DNA from: JBKBYG01 sp046313435
Lineage (GTDB): Bacteria; Pseudomonadota; Alphaproteobacteria; Rickettsiales; Arcanibacteraceae
Direction: 5' to 3'
Assembly: GCA_046313435.1 (NCBI GenBank)
Contig: JBKBYG010000003.1
Location: 1 to 64,000, forward strand
Length of the DNA: 64,000 nt
Shown here: piece after piece, positions 33,949 to 42,615 of the stretch
Position numbering within the stretch: the stretch's first letter is position 1
Layout of the letters: every line of letters starts with the position of its first letter
Translations under genes and position numbers: made by a program
The notes under the pieces: model-generated
Seen by the model: the letters and a program-made list of their open reading frames with translations, nothing else
The model's database searches: none
Told to the model about the DNA's origin: nothing

Positions 33949-36600
33949 ATGCAAACAGAATTAAATCAAAAATTATTAGACGCAGTTAAAGATGGAAATA
34001 TTGAGGGCGCAAAAGATGCTTTAAATAAAGGGGCTGACTTTAATCATCAAGACGAGTATGGCAATACAGTCCTAGGTATAGCCCGCCAAAAAAATAATCC
34101 TGGAATTGTAAGAGTACTTTACAACGAACGAATTAAGTTAAATGAAAAATTGTATAATGCAACTAAAGCTCATGATGTTAAGCTTGTTAGAGAAGCATTA
34201 AACAAAGGTGCAAATATTGATTTTCGTGATAAAGAGGGTAACGATATAAATATATTATTAGATGTTGCAGCTAAGTATGGTTATATTGAAATATTGGAAT
34301 TAATTTTAAGTAAATATAATGATCCCGAGTTAGCTTCTCAAGCTTTAATTGTAGCAGCTAATTTTGGCCGTATTGATACTGTAAAATTACTTTTGAATAA
34401 AAACGCCTGCACTAAAGCTAAGGATAAATCAAGTCAAACAGCCTTACATTATGCTGTTGAATGGGGATATATTTATATTGTAAAATTGCTTTTAGATAGG
34501 GATATAGAGATTGAAGCTAAAGATAATGAGGGTAAAACGGCTCTGTTCTACGCTGCTAGCAAAGATCGTATGGAGATTATAAAATTACTTTTAAGCAAAA
34601 ATTTTAACATTAATTTCAGATGTGCAGACGGTAGAACAATTGCACATATTACTTCTTCAGAAGAGACATTGAAGTACCTTATAACTCAAGGTCTGGACGT
34701 TACTATTAAAAATAATAAAAATGAGACAGCTTTACATTATGCTGTCAGGCGTAATGATACGGGCACTATAAAATTACTTTTAGATCAAGGTGTTAATATT
34801 AATGACAAAGATACTGATGGTAAAACAGCTTTACATCATGCTGTTTTTGGTGGGAATACGGATATTATAAAACTGCTTTTGGATAATAATGCTGAGATTA
34901 ATGCTAAAGATAATAAAGATAAAACAGCTTTACATAATATCTTTTTTAATAGTTTTGAAACTGTAGAATTACTTTTAAGTAAAGGCGCTGATATAGCGGC
35001 TAAGGACGTTGAAGGTACGACAGTTTTACATCGTGCTGCTTATTTACATCATACTAAAACTGTTGAATTAATTTTAAGACATGGTGCAAATATTAATATA
35101 AAAAATATTAATGGTAAAACAGCTATCGATTTAATTTTTGATAAAAATTTTGATTGTTTAAAGATATTAGAAATACTTGCTTCATATGGGGCACGTATAG
35201 ACCCAAATTCCTTAAAATATTTAAATAACGAGGAATTAAGTAGATTACAAGAATTAAGTTCTGATTATGCTCGCAAAGCAGGAGCGAAATTATTGGATCA
35301 AACAATCTTGTTCCTACAGAATAAAATTTTACCTAAAGATATAAGTAAGCACATAGCTTTTTATGTGGCAGAAGATATAGTGCCAAATGACAAAGTTACA
35401 AAAATAATAGATTCCGTTGACAAAGCTATTGAAAATCGCTCAAAAAAACTAAAAGAAGCCGAAAGGAAAAAATATATATTTGATTTTAAAGAAAGAATTT
35501 TAAAGCAAGAACAAGCCTTAGCAAAAGATCTACATAAGGCCCTAAGAGAGAATAATATCACAGAAATGGATAGATTATTTTCTCTTGGGATAAATCCCCA
35601 TATAAGAACAGTAGATAATAAGAATATCCTTAAATTAATTCAGCAAGATGGTATAAGATCTTTTCCGGCTAAATTATCAAATTACTTCTTATCATTTGCT
35701 TTCAGACTAAATGCTTATAAAACTTATAATAAAGTCAAAGATTATATATATGCATACAATCTCGCTGAAAAAAGAATCAATAAAAAAATTGATGCTAAAC
35801 TAGATTTATTACTGAAAGAAATATATGCACAAGATATAAGTAATCTTGATCAGATAATGACTAATCTTAAGCTAGGTAATAGTTATATATCTAACTCTTT
35901 AAAGCAGCATTCTGAAATAATAATTGAATATATTGAGTGCACCAAAGAATTACATTACAAAGCGGATGCTATCTGGGAAAGATTAGCGACTAATTTAAGA
36001 AATGAGCTTGACCATTTAAGCTTAGTTGATAAAAGAACAGTGCGCGCAACAGAAATTGATAAGATACTCAATAATAAAAGAGCTAACAAAGAAGTAAATC
36101 CTACTTATAGCAAGAAAGCGTTAGAAGATGCTAATTGGAAGGGTTATAGAACTGTAAGCTGGGTGGAATATGCGATATCGTTTCTGTTTAGAGTAAACGA
36201 ATATATAGAGTATAATAAAGTTCGTACAGAAAGAGATGCTTATAATACTGGTTTGGAGAATAAAATATCTAAAAATCTTGGAACTGATAATAAAGTTGAG
36301 AATAATATTATCAATGAAAATAATAAGGCAATAATAGAAGAAGCGAAAGTCAAATATAATGAAGGTAATGTTAAAATCAAAGTGCCATTTACACATTTAA
36401 GCATATATGGAACTGGAGCATTAAAGAAAAAATTTGCTGTAAAGAATGCTAAGGCGAAAATAATAGAAGACAAATATCAAGAAAATTGGGGTGAATATAT
36501 TAGAAATACCTATGAACATGGTCAAGATAAAGCACAAGCTTTTGTATCACATACTGCTAGCTTACTTAATCCTAAAAATTATTTCTGCAAAAGCAGGTAA
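33949..36600 (+). CDS. Large ankyrin repeat protein with a duplicated helical C-terminal part
   Basis: The 883-residue protein has about eleven ankyrin units in residues 1-420 (for example TALHYAVEWGY, KTALFYAASKDR, VLHRAAYLHH), some degenerate. Ankyrins bind proteins; in intracellular bacteria they are common in secreted effectors. The rest is helical and includes two related segments, about 575-620 (LSNYFLSFAFRLNAYKTYNK) and 735-780 (WVEYAISFLFRVNEYIEYNK), pointing to an internal duplication. It lacks the Ala/Gly-rich module of the other ankyrin proteins here. CAGGA precedes the start by a short distance. Host target and secretion are unknown. Confidence 0.85.
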   Translation: MQTELNQKLLDAVKDGNIEGAKDALNKGADFNHQDEYGNTVLGIARQKNNPGIVRVLYNERIKLNEKLYNATKAHDVKLVREALNKGANIDFRDKEGNDINILLDVAAKYGYIEILELILSKYNDPELASQALIVAANFGRIDTVKLLLNKNACTKAKDKSSQTALHYAVEWGYIYIVKLLLDRDIEIEAKDNEGKTALFYAASKDRMEIIKLLLSKNFNINFRCADGRTIAHITSSEETLKYLITQGLDVTIKNNKNETALHYAVRRNDTGTIKLLLDQGVNINDKDTDGKTALHHAVFGGNTDIIKLLLDNNAEINAKDNKDKTALHNIFFNSFETVELLLSKGADIAAKDVEGTTVLHRAAYLHHTKTVELILRHGANINIKNINGKTAIDLIFDKNFDCLKILEILASYGARIDPNSLKYLNNEELSRLQELSSDYARKAGAKLLDQTILFLQNKILPKDISKHIAFYVAEDIVPNDKVTKIIDSVDKAIENRSKKLKEAERKKYIFDFKERILKQEQALAKDLHKALRENNITEMDRLFSLGINPHIRTVDNKNILKLIQQDGIRSFPAKLSNYFLSFAFRLNAYKTYNKVKDYIYAYNLAEKRINKKIDAKLDLLLKEIYAQDISNLDQIMTNLKLGNSYISNSLKQHSEIIIEYIECTKELHYKADAIWERLATNLRNELDHLSLVDKRTVRATEIDKILNNKRANKEVNPTYSKKALEDANWKGYRTVSWVEYAISFLFRVNEYIEYNKVRTERDAYNTGLENKISKNLGTDNKVENNIINENNKAIIEEAKVKYNEGNVKIKVPFTHLSIYGTGALKKKFAVKNAKAKIIEDKYQENWGEYIRNTYEHGQDKAQAFVSHTASLLNPKNYFCKSR

Positions 36601-36769
36601 AGTTTTAAATTGGGCTAATTAAAATTACAAATCTCTGTAGATAATAATTGTAAGTTACTTATAGAACAAAAGTTTTTTTATCCAATCAGCAAATTATTGT
36701 AATGGACAAAAATCTATTTTTTATAAAAGCATCAGTCGTCCAAGCAATTATGACTTTTTGCGAACTAAT

Positions 36770-38056
36770 TTACTTACTATAATTATATTTTCTACAAATT
36801 AGATAAAGAAATATAAGTCCTGGGATTGCTACTACAGTCGTGATAATATAGAAATTTACCCAACCAAAATATTCTACTAGATATCCCGCAGGTGTGGAAA
36901 GTAGATTTCTTCCAACAGAAGCAAGAGCACTAAGAAGCGCATAATGGGTTGCAGTAAAAGATGAACTGTTACAAAGGCTACTTAAATATGCAACAAAACT
37001 AGTTGCACCAGCGCCATACGATAAATTCTCAATTGCAACAGCAATAGTTAATGCATCAGTATCGTATCCAATAGTAGCAAGTGTTGCAAAAGATAAGTTG
37101 GATAACATTTGCAAAATTCCACATATCCATAAACTTTTTATCATACCTAATTTATATACCAATGTGCCTCCAATGAAAGATCCTATTAGAATTGCAATAA
37201 GACCAAATGTTTTAGCAATGGTTGCTATTTCACTTTTACTAAATCCAACATTTATATAGAAAGTATTATTCATAACATCTGCCATTGAATCTCCTAACCT
37301 AAAAAAGATCGTAAAAAAGATTATGTATATCCATCCTCTTTTTTCTGTAAATTCTAGCCAAGGTAAAATTATCATTTCTTTTATAAATAAATTTAAATTA
37401 AATTTTTTCTTATCAATATTTTTTTGAAATATATTTTTTTGTTCTTCTGTTAAATCCTGAATGCTTAAAACAGTAGCAATACCAATAGCTACACCGCATG
37501 CTGCAATAAAATAAACCACACTCCAATCATAATATTGTGATAATAATAATGCACCGGCACTAGTAAATAACATCCCTACTCTATAACCATAATTAATTAG
37601 TGCGGCACCAAGCCCTTGCTCTTCTTCCTGAAGAGCTTTAATTCTATATCCATCTATCGAAATATCCTGAGTCGCTGAACAAATTACAACAAGAACAGCA
37701 AAAAAAGCTGTAAGACTTATATTTTCAGTAGGATCTGTATTTACTAAAAAAATTATTGATATAATTAATGAAACTTGAGAAGCTAACATCCAACTCAGCC
37801 TTCTTCCAAACCTCCTTGATAAATAAGGTAAATCAAAATTGTCAATAAAAGGGGCCCAAATAAATTTAAATGAATAAGGCAAAGCTATTGCCGCAAATAA
37901 TCCTATTACTCCTATTTCAATTCCGACCTCTGTCAACCATATGTTAAGCGTTGAAGTTGTTAAAGCATACGGTAATCCACTAGAAAAACCTAAAAGTAAT
38001 ATTTTGAAAATTTTCATATTACTAATATTCATTATCTTATAACGCATTATTTTCAT
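36770..38056 (-). CDS. ampG: AmpG-like muropeptide permease (MFS)
   Basis: The 428-residue protein has about twelve hydrophobic helices. Its opening matches AmpG-type transporters: LLLGFSSGLPYALT, then FKFIWAPFIDNF and LSRRFGRRLSWM; a further AmpG-like block is TQDISIDGYRI. AmpG brings anhydro-muropeptides from cell-wall turnover into the cytoplasm for recycling. Rickettsiales carry several AmpG homologues, some possibly for other substrates. The ribosome site AAAAAGG ends right at the first ATG, so the ATG at 38047, three codons in, is a better start. It is transcribed alone. Confidence 0.85.
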   Translation of the reverse strand: MKIMRYKIMNISNMKIFKILLLGFSSGLPYALTTSTLNIWLTEVGIEIGVIGLFAAIALPYSFKFIWAPFIDNFDLPYLSRRFGRRLSWMLASQVSLIISIIFLVNTDPTENISLTAFFAVLVVICSATQDISIDGYRIKALQEEEQGLGAALINYGYRVGMLFTSAGALLLSQYYDWSVVYFIAACGVAIGIATVLSIQDLTEEQKNIFQKNIDKKKFNLNLFIKEMIILPWLEFTEKRGWIYIIFFTIFFRLGDSMADVMNNTFYINVGFSKSEIATIAKTFGLIAILIGSFIGGTLVYKLGMIKSLWICGILQMLSNLSFATLATIGYDTDALTIAVAIENLSYGAGATSFVAYLSSLCNSSSFTATHYALLSALASVGRNLLSTPAGYLVEYFGWVNFYIITTVVAIPGLIFLYLICRKYNYSK

Positions 38057-38260
38057 CCTTTTTTATTTTTCAAATCAAAATATAATTTTTAAGCTTATTT
38101 TTTAATTTAATAATTCAATAATTTACAAAATCAAATATTACTATATTTTAATTATATAAATGAAAATTTAAAATCTAAATAGTTTATTTATTAACTATTT
38201 TATAATCATTATAAGATATTATAGGCTAAATTAAACAATGATAAAAGGAAAAACTAAATT

Positions 38261-39208
38261 ATGCATAATCGTAAAAAAATTGCTTTAATAGGAAGCGGGA
38301 ATATTGGAGGAACGCTTGCACATCTAATTGGATTAAAAGAGTTAGGTGATATTGTGTTATTTGATATTGCAGAGGGTATACCTCAAGGAAAAGCCTTAGA
38401 CATAGCTCAGAGTTCAAGTATAGAAGGAAGTGATATAAATTATAAAGGAACTAATGATTATAGTGATATTAAAGATTCAGATGTAATAATAGTTACAGCT
38501 GGTATTCCTAGAAAGCCTGGTATGAGCCGTGATGACCTACTTGCTACAAATGCTAATGTAATTAAATCTGTAGCTGAACAAATTGCAAAATATGCCCCTA
38601 ATGCATTTGTTATTGTAATTACAAACCCACTTGATGCAATGGTATGGGTTATGAGAGAAGTTAGTAAACTTCCTGCAAATAAAGTTGTTGGCATGGCTGG
38701 TGTACTTGATTCTGCTAGATTCAATCATTTCCTTGCTGATGAATTTAATGTTTCTGTAGAAGATGTAAAATCCTATGTACTTGGCGGTCATGGTGATACA
38801 ATGGTTCCACTTGTAAGATATTCCACGGTTGGTGGTATACCTGTACCTGATTTACTTAAACAAGGTTGGAGTTCAAAAGAAAAAATTGATGCTATTGTTG
38901 AACGCACTAGAAATGGTGGAGCTGAGATTGTAAGCTTACTTAAAGCTGGGTCTGCATTTTACACTCCTGCAGCAGCAGCAGTTGCAATGGCTGAATCTTA
39001 TCTTAAAGATAAAAAACGTATTATGCCTTGTGCTGCATTCCTAAATGGCGAGTATGGTGTAAAAGATACATTTGTTGGAGTGCCAGTAGTTATCGGAGCA
39101 AATGGTGTAGAAAAAATTGTTGAAGTTGACCTTTTACCAGAAGAAAAAGCAGCATTTGATAAATCAGTTGAAGCTGTACGTTCGCTTACCAATGCAATTA
39201 AACTCTAA
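38261..39208 (+). CDS. mdh: Malate dehydrogenase
   Basis: The enzyme oxidises malate to oxaloacetate with NAD in the TCA cycle. The 315-residue protein is of the LDH-like MDH type of alphaproteobacteria: NAD-binding GSGNIGGTLAHL, substrate loop AGIPRKPGMSRDDLL with its arginines, ITNPLDAMVW, and the catalytic His in LGGHGDTMVPL. Length and all active residues are normal. It has a strong terminator and AAAAGGA before the ATG. Confidence 0.97.
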   Translation: MHNRKKIALIGSGNIGGTLAHLIGLKELGDIVLFDIAEGIPQGKALDIAQSSSIEGSDINYKGTNDYSDIKDSDVIIVTAGIPRKPGMSRDDLLATNANVIKSVAEQIAKYAPNAFVIVITNPLDAMVWVMREVSKLPANKVVGMAGVLDSARFNHFLADEFNVSVEDVKSYVLGGHGDTMVPLVRYSTVGGIPVPDLLKQGWSSKEKIDAIVERTRNGGAEIVSLLKAGSAFYTPAAAAVAMAESYLKDKKRIMPCAAFLNGEYGVKDTFVGVPVVIGANGVEKIVEVDLLPEEKAAFDKSVEAVRSLTNAIKL

Positions 39209-39246
39209 TTTAATAAATATCATATTTATTTCAATATATAGATATT

Positions 39247-39270
39247 GTCCCCATGAAAATGGGGACTTTT
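39247..39270 (+). terminator. Rho-independent terminator after mdh
   Basis: GTCCCCAT (39247-39254), loop GAAA, ATGGGGAC (39259-39266), then TTTT. A perfect 8-base stem with a stable tetraloop and a T-run makes it one of the clearest terminators in the window. Confidence 0.88.
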
Positions 39271-39462
39271 AGTTTTAGATTAATAATAGCTTCTAAAAAA
39301 TATAAATAAAATTTTCTTATAAATCCTCTTATCTTGTAGAGCCTCAAACTACATAAATTATAATAAACTCCTAAATATCTTAAAAGATAGCGTATTGACT
39401 TTTAATTAAAGTTTATTTTAACTTAAGTAAATTAATATTTACTAATTTATATGGAGTAATTT

Positions 39463-41199
39463 ATGAAGCCTGTCGACAGAAATAAACCTAATGATTTTCC
39501 TGATAGTAAAAGACAAAAACTTAGTGGTAACTTTGAAGAACAGAGTTTTCTTCAAGATAGTTTAATTCAGCGACTGGAAGGCGAGAGTCTTGATCAAATA
39601 ATCAAGAATTTTATTGATGTTTTCAAAGATGATCTAAATAGTTATTATGCCTATGAAGTATTTGGCAATTTACTAGATAAAAAATCTAAAGAAGTGTTAG
39701 AACTATATTATAAAGAGTGTCGTTCAATACTACAAAAAAACTCTTATGACACTTTATTACCAATACTAAAGTTTTTAGTATGTTATAAAAAAATTAGCCC
39801 TAATACAAATCCAAAAATTGTTTTTGATATTTGGAATGAAATCAATAAATATCTTGATTACGAGAATCCAATTGCAAAAATTTTATCAATTGAACTTAAT
39901 TGTGAAATTTATAAAAATTACCCTCCAAATTTATCTGAAGATAGAATAGAAGGTTTTATTGGGTTTCTTAATGATGCATCAAGGAACATTTTAGCAGTTG
40001 AAAGAAATTCATTATATTATGAAGAATATTTTTTATTAGGTTATAATTTGATAGGAGATTTCTATACCTTTAATCATAAACCTAATTATAGCAAAGCAAT
40101 ATCTTATTATAGCAAGACAATAGAATTATTACAAGATTTAAAGAATAAAAATAGAATAACTATACCTAAACATTACAGTATAATTTTAGCCAAAGCCTAT
40201 ATAGGTCTTGCTTATAATCATGCTTCGCTAACGGAATATGAAACATGTATAAACTACACGCTGAAATCGATTAATAAGCTTATTTTTATTTCAAGATTGT
40301 ATTCTTGCGATTTGACTAGCCTTGGTTCATCTTTTAATAATCAACTTTTTTACTTACGAAACTCAATTTCTGCATTAGATGCTATATATAAATCTTTACA
40401 TCTTCAAGAAGATAAAAATTATTTACATATTTCAGCTGAAATTAGTATACTAAGTATGTTATATGCTAACTATGCTATAGAAGAGAAAATATATAATATA
40501 CTTCAAAAGCCACTCAATGACAGAACTCTTCTCTCTACAAATAAGAAACCAGAATTAAAATTTTATTTTCTTCCATCTTTTCCTGTGAAAGAATCTATTT
40601 CTCTTGCTATTAAAGGCTTCTTAGATGATTCATGGAAACATTTATCTTTTTTTAAAAAAGAAGAAAATAGCGAATCTAAACTTCAAATTTTATTAATTGA
40701 ACTAAGTAATCAATATAGCAGCCCAAATAAAAATTATATATTATTAAAAATATTAGGAAACACTATTAAAAACCTATTATCTGAAGTAGTTAATTATACA
40801 CTTTCAGAAGAGCAAGAACTTATGGTTCAAGAAGCTTCAAGTAATAAATTTGAACTTGATTTTTGGAAAAACACTCAAACAATTAGTCTATATCCAGAAT
40901 CAATAAAAAAATTATTTGAGTATAGTTTTACGAATGATCATCCCCTCGATAAAGATATTGCTTCACCTTATTTAAGTAATCTTAATTTAGTGCAAATTGG
41001 GAAAGAAGATATTCATTCATTAAAAATGCTATGTTTAATAAAAATACTAAAAATAAATGAAGCAACCATTAAATCTCAAATTCAATATATGGATGATGAT
41101 TCAAAAGAAAAATTATGTTCTGAAATAATGGATAAGTCTTTTACTTTACGGGAAATAAAAAGAAGAACCACTAATACAGAACGGGAATTTACACTCTGA
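39463..41199 (+). CDS. Helical, partly TPR-like protein of unknown function
   Basis: I do not recognise this 578-residue protein. The middle part (about residues 185-275) shows TPR-like helix pairs, with YSKAISYYSKTIELLQDL and KAYIGLAYNHASLTEYETCI. Near the N-terminus is a short basic cluster, DSKRQKLSG, like a nuclear localisation signal; a similar KKQK cluster occurs near the end of the LRR gene at 46246. No signal peptide or membrane span is seen. It may be an effector; the evidence is only composition and context. It is followed by a hairpin terminator and the convergent hsp20. Confidence 0.72.
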   Translation: MKPVDRNKPNDFPDSKRQKLSGNFEEQSFLQDSLIQRLEGESLDQIIKNFIDVFKDDLNSYYAYEVFGNLLDKKSKEVLELYYKECRSILQKNSYDTLLPILKFLVCYKKISPNTNPKIVFDIWNEINKYLDYENPIAKILSIELNCEIYKNYPPNLSEDRIEGFIGFLNDASRNILAVERNSLYYEEYFLLGYNLIGDFYTFNHKPNYSKAISYYSKTIELLQDLKNKNRITIPKHYSIILAKAYIGLAYNHASLTEYETCINYTLKSINKLIFISRLYSCDLTSLGSSFNNQLFYLRNSISALDAIYKSLHLQEDKNYLHISAEISILSMLYANYAIEEKIYNILQKPLNDRTLLSTNKKPELKFYFLPSFPVKESISLAIKGFLDDSWKHLSFFKKEENSESKLQILLIELSNQYSSPNKNYILLKILGNTIKNLLSEVVNYTLSEEQELMVQEASSNKFELDFWKNTQTISLYPESIKKLFEYSFTNDHPLDKDIASPYLSNLNLVQIGKEDIHSLKMLCLIKILKINEATIKSQIQYMDDDSKEKLCSEIMDKSFTLREIKRRTTNTEREFTL

Positions 41200-41211
41200 G
41201 TTATTTACATC

Positions 41212-41249
41212 GATGGTAAATCTTCCATTAAAATGGAATATTTACCATC
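41212..41249 (+). terminator. Long hairpin between convergent genes
   Basis: Arms at 41212-41228 and 41233-41249 pair along almost all 17 bases (outer GATGGTAAAT with ATTTACCATC) around the loop TAAA, followed by ATTTTC. It probably ends transcription of the 39463 gene and may also block read-through from hsp20. Confidence 0.72.
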
Positions 41250-41260
41250 ATTTTCAGTTA

Positions 41261-41698
41261 TTATTTTAAAGACTTGCCTTGATTAATTGGTATAAGCCTT
41301 GGCTTTACTTCTTCAGGTATTTCTCTATGAAGTTCAATACGGAGTAATCCATCGCTTAATTCTGCCCCTGCTACTTTCATATAGTCGGCAAGATTAAACT
41401 TTCTTTCAAAGGCGCGATTAGCAATACCTTTATAAAGATAAGTCATTTCTTCATTTTCATTTGATGGCGCTTTACCACTAACAGTAAGCATATTTTTTTG
41501 TAGGCTTATGTTAATATCATCTTCTTTAAATCCAGCAACAGCCATTGAAATAAAATAGCGATTATCATCTATTTTCTCAATATTATATGGTGGATAAGAT
41601 GGCGTAGAATCTTCCCGCATCGCAGATTCAAATAGATCATTTAGACGGTCAAATCCTATTGATGAACGGAATAATGGTGTTAAATCAAAATTTCTCAT
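41261..41698 (-). CDS. Small heat shock protein, Hsp20/IbpA type
   Basis: The 145-residue alpha-crystallin-type chaperone holds unfolding proteins during heat or other stress. The start FDLTPLFRSSIGFDRL is IbpA-like. The crystallin domain (about residues 38-130) has YFISMAVAGFKEDDI, LTVSGKAP and AFERKFNL, and the tail has the I-x-I-like motif LIPI. Upstream are a heat-shock-type promoter (41811-41840) and a possible RNA thermometer before the start, so both transcription and translation may respond to temperature. Confidence 0.94.
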   Translation of the reverse strand: MRNFDLTPLFRSSIGFDRLNDLFESAMREDSTPSYPPYNIEKIDDNRYFISMAVAGFKEDDINISLQKNMLTVSGKAPSNENEEMTYLYKGIANRAFERKFNLADYMKVAGAELSDGLLRIELHREIPEEVKPRLIPINQGKSLK

Positions 41699-41705
41699 AG
41701 TAATA

Positions 41706-41726
41706 TCCTCTTTTAAATTTAAGCAA
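41706..41726 (-). promoter_or_regulatory. Possible ROSE-type RNA thermometer at the hsp20 start
   Basis: In the hsp20 leader the sequence UUGCU (complement of 41722-41726) lies 12 bases before the Shine-Dalgarno AGAGGA (AGGA is the complement of 41706-41709). In ROSE thermometers of alphaproteobacterial small heat shock genes, a U-[UC]-GCU segment pairs with the Shine-Dalgarno through a G-G contact and melts on heating. The pairing here is plausible but weak in the loop; not proven. Confidence 0.38.
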
Positions 41727-41810
41727 GATTTGTTAAATTGAAGCTAAATAATTAAATTTATTTTGCCCCGTTTATTTAAAGAAACCTTATTAAAAGCATT
41801 TCTTTCTAAA

Positions 41811-41840
41811 ATATTTAGGGATTCAAAATTATATTTCAAG
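41811..41840 (-). promoter_or_regulatory. Heat-shock (sigma-32-type) promoter of hsp20
   Basis: On the minus strand CTTGAA (41840-41835) is followed after 14 bases by CCCTAAATAT (41820-41811), close to the sigma-32 consensus CTTGAAA-N13/14-CCCCATNT. It lies about 110 bases before the hsp20 start, leaving a leader long enough for a thermometer. Confidence 0.58.
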
Positions 41841-41886
41841 TGCTTGATAAAAAAAATTTAAAATATCATATTTTTTGGAAGTTATT

Positions 41887-42525
41887 ATGAACAAACCAGT
41901 TATTATTGCCATTGATGGCCCAGCTGCATCAGGCAAAGGAACTTTAGCAAGAGAACTTGCGGAGAAATTAAATTATTGTTACTTGCCTACTGGTAATATA
42001 TATCGTGCAGCAGCAAAATTTTTAAAAGATCAGAATATTGATTATCAAAATGAGGAAATTTCAGCAGAGAAAATGAAAGATTTAAAATATGAAGATCTAA
42101 ACTTTCAAAATTTAAATAATGACGAAATTGCCAAAATTGCATCAAAGATAGCTGCTTTTAAAAAAGTGCGCAATATATTATCCCTAATTCAAAAAGAATA
42201 TATATTTTCCTCGAATAAATCCATAATAGTTGAAGGGCGCGATATAGGAACTGTAATATGTCCAAATGCTGACCTTAAATTTTATCTAACTGCTAAAACA
42301 GAAATAAGAGCCAAAAGACGATTTAAAGAGTTGCAAAACAAAGGATTTGAAGTTATATATGAAGAAGTCTTAGCAGATTTAATTGATAGAGACTATAATG
42401 ATCAAAATCGAGAGGTATCACCACTTAAAAGGGCGGATGATGCTATTGAAATTGATTCAAGTAATCTTTCTTCTGAAGAAGTTACTTCTTTATGCCTATC
42501 AAAAATTCAGCAAAAGATTTTTTAA
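41887..42525 (+). CDS. cmk: Cytidylate kinase
   Basis: The enzyme phosphorylates CMP and dCMP for nucleotide recycling. The P-loop AIDGPAASGKGT, the Tyr/Asn block LPTGNIYRAAA, VEGRDIGTVICP, and the arginine-bearing REVSPLKRADDA are all present. The frame begins at a TTG (41875), but the ATG at 41887, preceded by GGAAG, is the normal start and gives 212 residues. The order cmk-rpsA is conserved across proteobacteria. Confidence 0.95.
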   Translation: MNKPVIIAIDGPAASGKGTLARELAEKLNYCYLPTGNIYRAAAKFLKDQNIDYQNEEISAEKMKDLKYEDLNFQNLNNDEIAKIASKIAAFKKVRNILSLIQKEYIFSSNKSIIVEGRDIGTVICPNADLKFYLTAKTEIRAKRRFKELQNKGFEVIYEEVLADLIDRDYNDQNREVSPLKRADDAIEIDSSNLSSEEVTSLCLSKIQQKIF

Positions 42526-42530
42526 ACCGT

Positions 42531-42557
42531 ATTGCCCAAATTGGTAATATTTTTTTT
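42531..42557 (+). terminator. Intrinsic terminator between cmk and rpsA
   Basis: ATTGCC (42531-42536) pairs with GGTAAT (42543-42548, one G-T wobble), followed by a run of eight T. It would separate cmk from rpsA, allowing separate or attenuated transcription. Confidence 0.68.
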
Positions 42558-42615
42558 AACCCTAGACACTAAGTTATTTTAGATACAAACCTAAAATAAT
42601 TATAAGGAATTAATA

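Noticed and set aside
33949..36600. Including the large ankyrin protein in the Ala/Gly module family
   Set aside because: It has no W block, no TQ-x2-AK signature and no Ala/Gly-rich hydrophobic region; its C-terminal half is a different, internally duplicated helical region.
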